From the NCBI GenBank assembly GCA_046313675.1, contig JBKBXU010000018.1, positions 1 to 26,194 of the forward strand: a DNA stretch of 26,194 nucleotides, in the 5' to 3' direction. A program made the position numbers and the translations under genes. This stretch comes from JBKBXU01 sp046313675 (GTDB taxonomy: Bacteria > Bacteroidota > Bacteroidia > Cytophagales > Cytophagaceae). A model generated the notes under the pieces. That model was given only the letters and a program-made list of their open reading frames with translations, had not been told where the DNA came from and searched no databases. Below, piece after piece: positions 23,559 to 26,194 of this stretch. How positions within the stretch are numbered: position 1 is the first letter of the stretch; each line of letters begins with the position of its first letter.

Positions 23559-24600
23559 ATTTAAAGGATGTTTTAGGGAAAAAAGTATATTCCAGAATTT
23601 TATTCTGTGAAATGAAATCATATTTGATGTTTCTTTCTTCTATGGTATATGTAGCATGTTTGTACGGATAGCTTCTGGTTTTAATGGTTTTAGTTACATA
23701 TGCTTCAGTATCATTTTTCCTTCCAAAGTGGTAAGAAATTTCTCTAATATTCAAGGAAAAAATAAGACTGTCGTTACGAAAATATTCTTTCGTTTCTGAC
23801 TCTTCGCCTTCGGCATGAGAATCTTTAATGATTTCATGTTTTAATAGTAACCTATCCTTATAATAGCCTTCATATGCAAGATCATGAAATGGTCCTACCC
23901 TGGAGTCAAATATTGTTTTTTTAGTAAGATTCATTGAATCTGTCTTTTCGGCGTAGGCTTCGGCTTTAATTGTGAAGCTGTCAATAGTTACTTTTTTATA
24001 ATCCGTCCAGAAATTGTCTTCATTATAGATTAACGTATGAATATCTTCGGTTTTATGTTTAAGAATTAGCTCTTCCCGGAGGAAGTAAAAAGAATTTGTG
24101 TCTTCCTCCTGCTTTAAAGGGTTTATCCAACGAAAGATTCCTTCCTTTTTTAAATAATATCGGTTCTCAAGCCCTTCTTTTAAGTCTTTAGTATGAATAA
24201 AATAGGGTGTTTTTAGAAAATCTTTGTCAAAATAATATTTTGAAAGTTTGGTGCCATCGTCATGCTCTACTAGGATCAGTTTATCGTGATGATAATAAAA
24301 AATCATAGGGTGGATATGTTTCTCTTTAAGTGTATAGTCTTCTAATTGAGTTAATTTATTATGAATTGCTCTAATCCACCATTCGTTGGTTCGGGGATGA
24401 TCTTTGTGGAAGATGTTGTGGCTTATATGGGAATCATCAAAATGGTTTTTCCAAAATTCAGCACTGTCTTCAGGATTCACAGTATATAATTCTTGAACAG
24501 GGTTAATACTTTTTTCTTCAGAAGTAGTATCATCCGCAGAGCAGGAAAAAATTAGAATAATTATTAAAGTAAATGCAAACAGCTTTGAAAATAAATTCAT
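23557..24600 (-). CDS. Lipoprotein of unknown function
   Basis: A 347-residue protein with an SPII signal peptide (1-19, LFAFTLIIILIFSC; lipidated cysteine C20 in the IFSC lipobox). The mature protein is hydrophilic and rich in aromatic and charged residues, with alternating short strands and turns (FYYHHDKLILVEHDDGT, YFDKDFLKTPYFIHTKDL, YKDRLLLKHEIIKD). Such a pattern is common in Bacteroidota lipoproteins with a beta-propeller or barrel-like fold that follow 'readable' stretches of Y/F/H. No named domain, no cysteine pair and no catalytic motif are recognised. It is transcribed alone, with the 81-residue gene upstream separated by a terminator. Confidence 0.7.
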   Translation of the reverse strand: MNLFSKLFAFTLIIILIFSCSADDTTSEEKSINPVQELYTVNPEDSAEFWKNHFDDSHISHNIFHKDHPRTNEWWIRAIHNKLTQLEDYTLKEKHIHPMIFYYHHDKLILVEHDDGTKLSKYYFDKDFLKTPYFIHTKDLKEGLENRYYLKKEGIFRWINPLKQEEDTNSFYFLREELILKHKTEDIHTLIYNEDNFWTDYKKVTIDSFTIKAEAYAEKTDSMNLTKKTIFDSRVGPFHDLAYEGYYKDRLLLKHEIIKDSHAEGEESETKEYFRNDSLIFSLNIREISYHFGRKNDTEAYVTKTIKTRSYPYKHATYTIEERNIKYDFISQNKILEYTFFPKTSFK

Positions 24601-24617
24601 TATAAAAAAAATAATTT

Positions 24618-24641
24618 AAAAGCACGGATTCCCGTGCTTTT
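24618..24641 (-). terminator. Terminator after the 81-residue protein gene
   Basis: AAAAGCACGG (24618-24627) pairs perfectly with CCGTGCTTTT (24632-24641), 10 bp with a four-base loop, 2 bases after the stop of the 81-residue gene on the minus strand; an AT-rich tract containing a run of T follows. Confidence 0.75.
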
Positions 24642-24643
24642 AC

Positions 24644-24889
24644 CTAACATACTATTCGTTCGATATCTTTTTCTGGTATATGATACTTTCCTCCATTTGA
24701 ATCTTCCACAAGTATAACCGTCAGTCTTTTTTCGTTTGGATAAAGATCCTTTAAATATCCTTCTTTAGGTTCTATTTGCTCTCTTCCCAAAACTCTTCCG
24801 GACATTTCCCGGCCAAATTCCGATGCGGAAGGAGATTCTGCCATAATTCGCACTTTGCAAAATGGCCTTTTCATATCTTCTCTTTCCAT
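24644..24889 (-). CDS. Hypothetical 81-residue protein
   Basis: A small, soluble, mixed-charge protein without signal peptide or membrane segment. Its C-terminal half (LTVILVEDSNGGKYHIPEKDIERIV) looks like a small beta-barrel edge with the pattern of short nucleic-acid- or ligand-binding domains, but I do not recognise a family. Start may be M1 (MERED) or M6 (MKRPF), five codons later; the second would begin directly with the conserved-looking FCKVRIMAES. It lies 80 bases downstream of the DUF92 gene and ends in its own terminator; a dyad at 24913-24934 separates it from the DUF92 gene. Confidence 0.6.
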   Translation of the reverse strand: MEREDMKRPFCKVRIMAESPSASEFGREMSGRVLGREQIEPKEGYLKDLYPNEKRLTVILVEDSNGGKYHIPEKDIERIVC

Positions 24890-24912
24890 AATTTTCCTTT
24901 TCTTTTAGTATA

Positions 24913-24934
24913 TAACACGAATTTCTCCGTGTTA
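24913..24934 (-). repeat. Inverted repeat after the DUF92 gene
   Basis: TAACACG (24913-24919) and CGTGTTA (24928-24934), 7-bp perfect arms with an eight-base loop. It lies 36 bases beyond the stop codon of the DUF92 gene. It has no T-tract, so a role in termination is possible but weak. Confidence 0.4.
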
Positions 24935-24969
24935 ATTCTATAAGAAATGGCTCCCGGATTCACAGAAAA

Positions 24970-25779
24970 TCAAGATGCCATAAAAAATAGTATTGCTGCC
25001 AACATAGCTCCAAGTATGGTAGCAAAAAGATTGATCATATCATTGGTGACCCAGGAATAACCTTTTATTAGCTGCTTTTGTCCGGAGGCATTTTCCGTGA
25101 TTTGAAGACTTACCTCGTCTTTATACAAACCCTGAAACCATGCACCTAAATAGGAGTCCATAAAGAATCCGAATATGCCGGAGAAAAGTGAAACAATGAA
25201 TAATAAAAGGATATTTCCATGAAAGCCCAGTAAGAGCATGATGCCAATAGTGATGGCAACAATAAAGAAGCTACCGGCTACCCCTCCAAGAGATCCCATC
25301 ATGGTAACTCCTCCGGATATACCTTTTTCTACAGGTTCAAAGGTCGTGATTAGCATGGGCTTTTTCTTGCTCAGGCCTCCGATTTCAGAGGCCCATGAAT
25401 CAGCATTAGCTGCAGCTACCGTTCCTATAAAAGCAGCTATAAATGCCGGATGAGGAAAGAAGTAATTTAATAGCATAATGCCTGTGGCAATGCCAAGATT
25501 GGCTAATGCCTGAACAAAATCTCTGGGGCCTTCCTTAGCGCCTATCTTATTTACTTCCTTTTTTTTGAATTTTTTATATTTAGTTAGAAGGGTTGAGGAA
25601 GCAAACATGGCAAAGATGGCGCATAAAAAAGCAAGCTCCTCCATCCAGATATATAAAGAACTTATGAGAATAAGGGCTGCAAAGCCTGAAGCTGAGATGG
25701 CGGCTTTTTTATAAGAGTATATACCAACTGCCAGGCTGAAAATTTGAGCCCCTACTAATAACCATAAAGAAGTATTCAT
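24970..25779 (-). CDS. DUF92 / TMEM19-family integral membrane protein
   Basis: From the chosen start (MNTSLWLLVG) the protein has 269 residues with about six or seven membrane helices. The family's conserved region is visible: GPRDFVQALANLG, then FIGTVAAANADSWASEIGGLSKKKPMLITTFEPVEKGISGGVTMMGSLGG (broken here into parts), including the 'A-N-A-D-T/S-W-A-S-E-I-G' motif, and a later GFFMDSYLGAWFQGLY, with WVTNDMINLFAT near the C-terminus. Plant homologues (VTE6) phosphorylate phytyl phosphate; in bacteria the role is unknown but a lipid-phosphate kinase or transporter activity is plausible. The frame extends 80 codons upstream (to 26019), but that part overlaps the divergent YdjM-type gene and has no family similarity, so the internal ATG is used. 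Confidence 0.88.
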   Translation of the reverse strand: MNTSLWLLVGAQIFSLAVGIYSYKKAAISASGFAALILISSLYIWMEELAFLCAIFAMFASSTLLTKYKKFKKKEVNKIGAKEGPRDFVQALANLGIATGIMLLNYFFPHPAFIAAFIGTVAAANADSWASEIGGLSKKKPMLITTFEPVEKGISGGVTMMGSLGGVAGSFFIVAITIGIMLLLGFHGNILLLFIVSLFSGIFGFFMDSYLGAWFQGLYKDEVSLQITENASGQKQLIKGYSWVTNDMINLFATILGAMLAAILFFMAS

Positions 25780-25803
25780 GAAAATTTGATTAATGTCTGG
25801 CAA

Positions 25804-25815
25804 TATAACGTTATA
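25804..25815. promoter_or_regulatory. Perfect 12-base palindrome in the divergent DUF92 / YdjM-type region
   Basis: TATAACGTTATA, perfectly self-complementary, 24 bases upstream of the DUF92 start and about 100 bases upstream of the hydrolase start. It could be an operator for either gene, or simply an AT-rich palindrome by chance. Confidence 0.35.
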
Positions 25816-25912
25816 ATAACTATTATTTATACTACGGGAGGGGTAAGGGCATAGTTGTTGTTTTGTTGGTGTCTCCTGAAATTCGTAATTTTGTACTTCC
25901 TCATTATCATTT

Positions 25913-26194
25913 ATGGATTCAATAACACAAATTGTTTTAGGTGCAGCGGTAGGAGAGGCGGTCTGTGGTAAACGTGCCGGAAATAAAGCCATCATCTGGG
26001 GAGCTGTAGCTGGTACCATACCGGATCTGGATGTATTGGCAGCCCCGTTTCAGGATTTGGTTCAGCAACTTAGCTTTCACAGGGGCATTACGCACTCTAT
26101 TCTTTTCGCAGTAGTTACGGCACCCATCTTTGGTTACTTACTTAAAAAGTTACATAGAAAAGATGAAACAACTTTTAGGGACTGGATCTTACTG
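25913..26194 (+). CDS. YdjM-type membrane metal-dependent hydrolase, partial (3' end outside the window)
   Basis: The first 94 codons of a gene that runs off the window. It opens MDSITQIVLGAAVGEAV, followed by KRAGNKAIIWGAVAGTIPDLDVL, a hydrophobic stretch with the metal-binding 'P-D-L-D', and FHRGITHSILF, the conserved R-G-x-T-H-S of the family (PF04307, inner-membrane metal-dependent hydrolase, YdjM/YfhO-like). H and D residues in these motifs probably coordinate the metal. The family lies in the inner membrane, and E. coli YdjM is LexA-controlled; control here is unknown. It is divergent from the DUF92 gene with about 133 bases between starts. Confidence 0.85.
   Translation, partial: MDSITQIVLGAAVGEAVCGKRAGNKAIIWGAVAGTIPDLDVLAAPFQDLVQQLSFHRGITHSILFAVVTAPIFGYLLKKLHRKDETTFRDWILL

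Noticed and set aside
25780..26019. N-terminal extension of the DUF92 frame by 80 codons
   Set aside because: It overlaps the start of the divergent hydrolase gene and is not similar to the family; the ATG at 25779 fits the first membrane helix.
1..26194. CRISPR array, tRNA, rRNA, prophage or a compact defence island
   Set aside because: No regularly spaced direct repeats, no cloverleaf-like sequence and no phage or nuclease/toxin cluster were recognised.

Overview
The window looks like a chromosomal segment from a low-GC member of the Bacteroidota, most likely Cytophagales-like. The evidence is a secreted repeat protein with a type IX secretion (T9SS) C-terminal sorting domain, several SPI/SPII signal peptides on short Bacteroidota-style lipoproteins, a 63-residue small protein that I recall (from memory) as typical of this phylum, a long-form KARI, and a -33 TTG / -7 TAnnTTTG promoter inside an insertion sequence. 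Genus cannot be read from the sequence.

Layout. 1-4.8 kb (mostly minus strand): a SAM methyltransferase, a membrane-anchored FMN/[3Fe-4S] glutamate-synthase-like protein, a small exported beta-rich protein, a four-helix membrane protein of the hydroxylaminobenzene mutase / styrene oxide isomerase type, and a SpoIIAA-like STAS protein with a strong Shine-Dalgarno and a clear terminator. 4.7-4.95 kb holds extragenic palindromic repeats. 5-10.9 kb was once a single 1,615-codon gene for a T9SS-exported protein with four ~355-residue repeats. A 1.1-kb IS630-family element (7072-8184) has inserted at a TA and cut it in two; removing the element and one TA restores one uninterrupted frame. 11.3-15.1 kb is an AsmA/DUF748-like 1,287-residue protein with five internal repeats.

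15.3-20.7 kb: a 31-residue membrane miniprotein, a cytochrome-b-like membrane protein, a 63-residue conserved protein, then trehalose-6-phosphate phosphatase (plus strand) ending in a terminator that faces a convergent lipoprotein gene. Next come a YdcF/DUF218 protein and a WalJ-type metallo-hydrolase separated by 1 nt, a 99-residue membrane protein, and an exported protein with a His...Cys pattern like permuted NlpC/P60 enzymes. 20.9-26.2 kb: an AraC-type regulator and a stand-alone ilvC on the plus strand, a second lipoprotein, an 81-residue protein and a DUF92 membrane protein on the minus strand, and the 5' end of a YdjM-type metal-dependent hydrolase that runs off the window.

Most genes are housekeeping or cell-envelope genes in short units, and many are closed by easily recognised hairpin terminators. 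I see no CRISPR array, phage, tRNA or rRNA, and no obvious defence or biosynthetic cluster. The best-supported unusual features are the IS630 insertion, whose transposase takes its stop codon from the target site, and the two large repeat-built envelope proteins.
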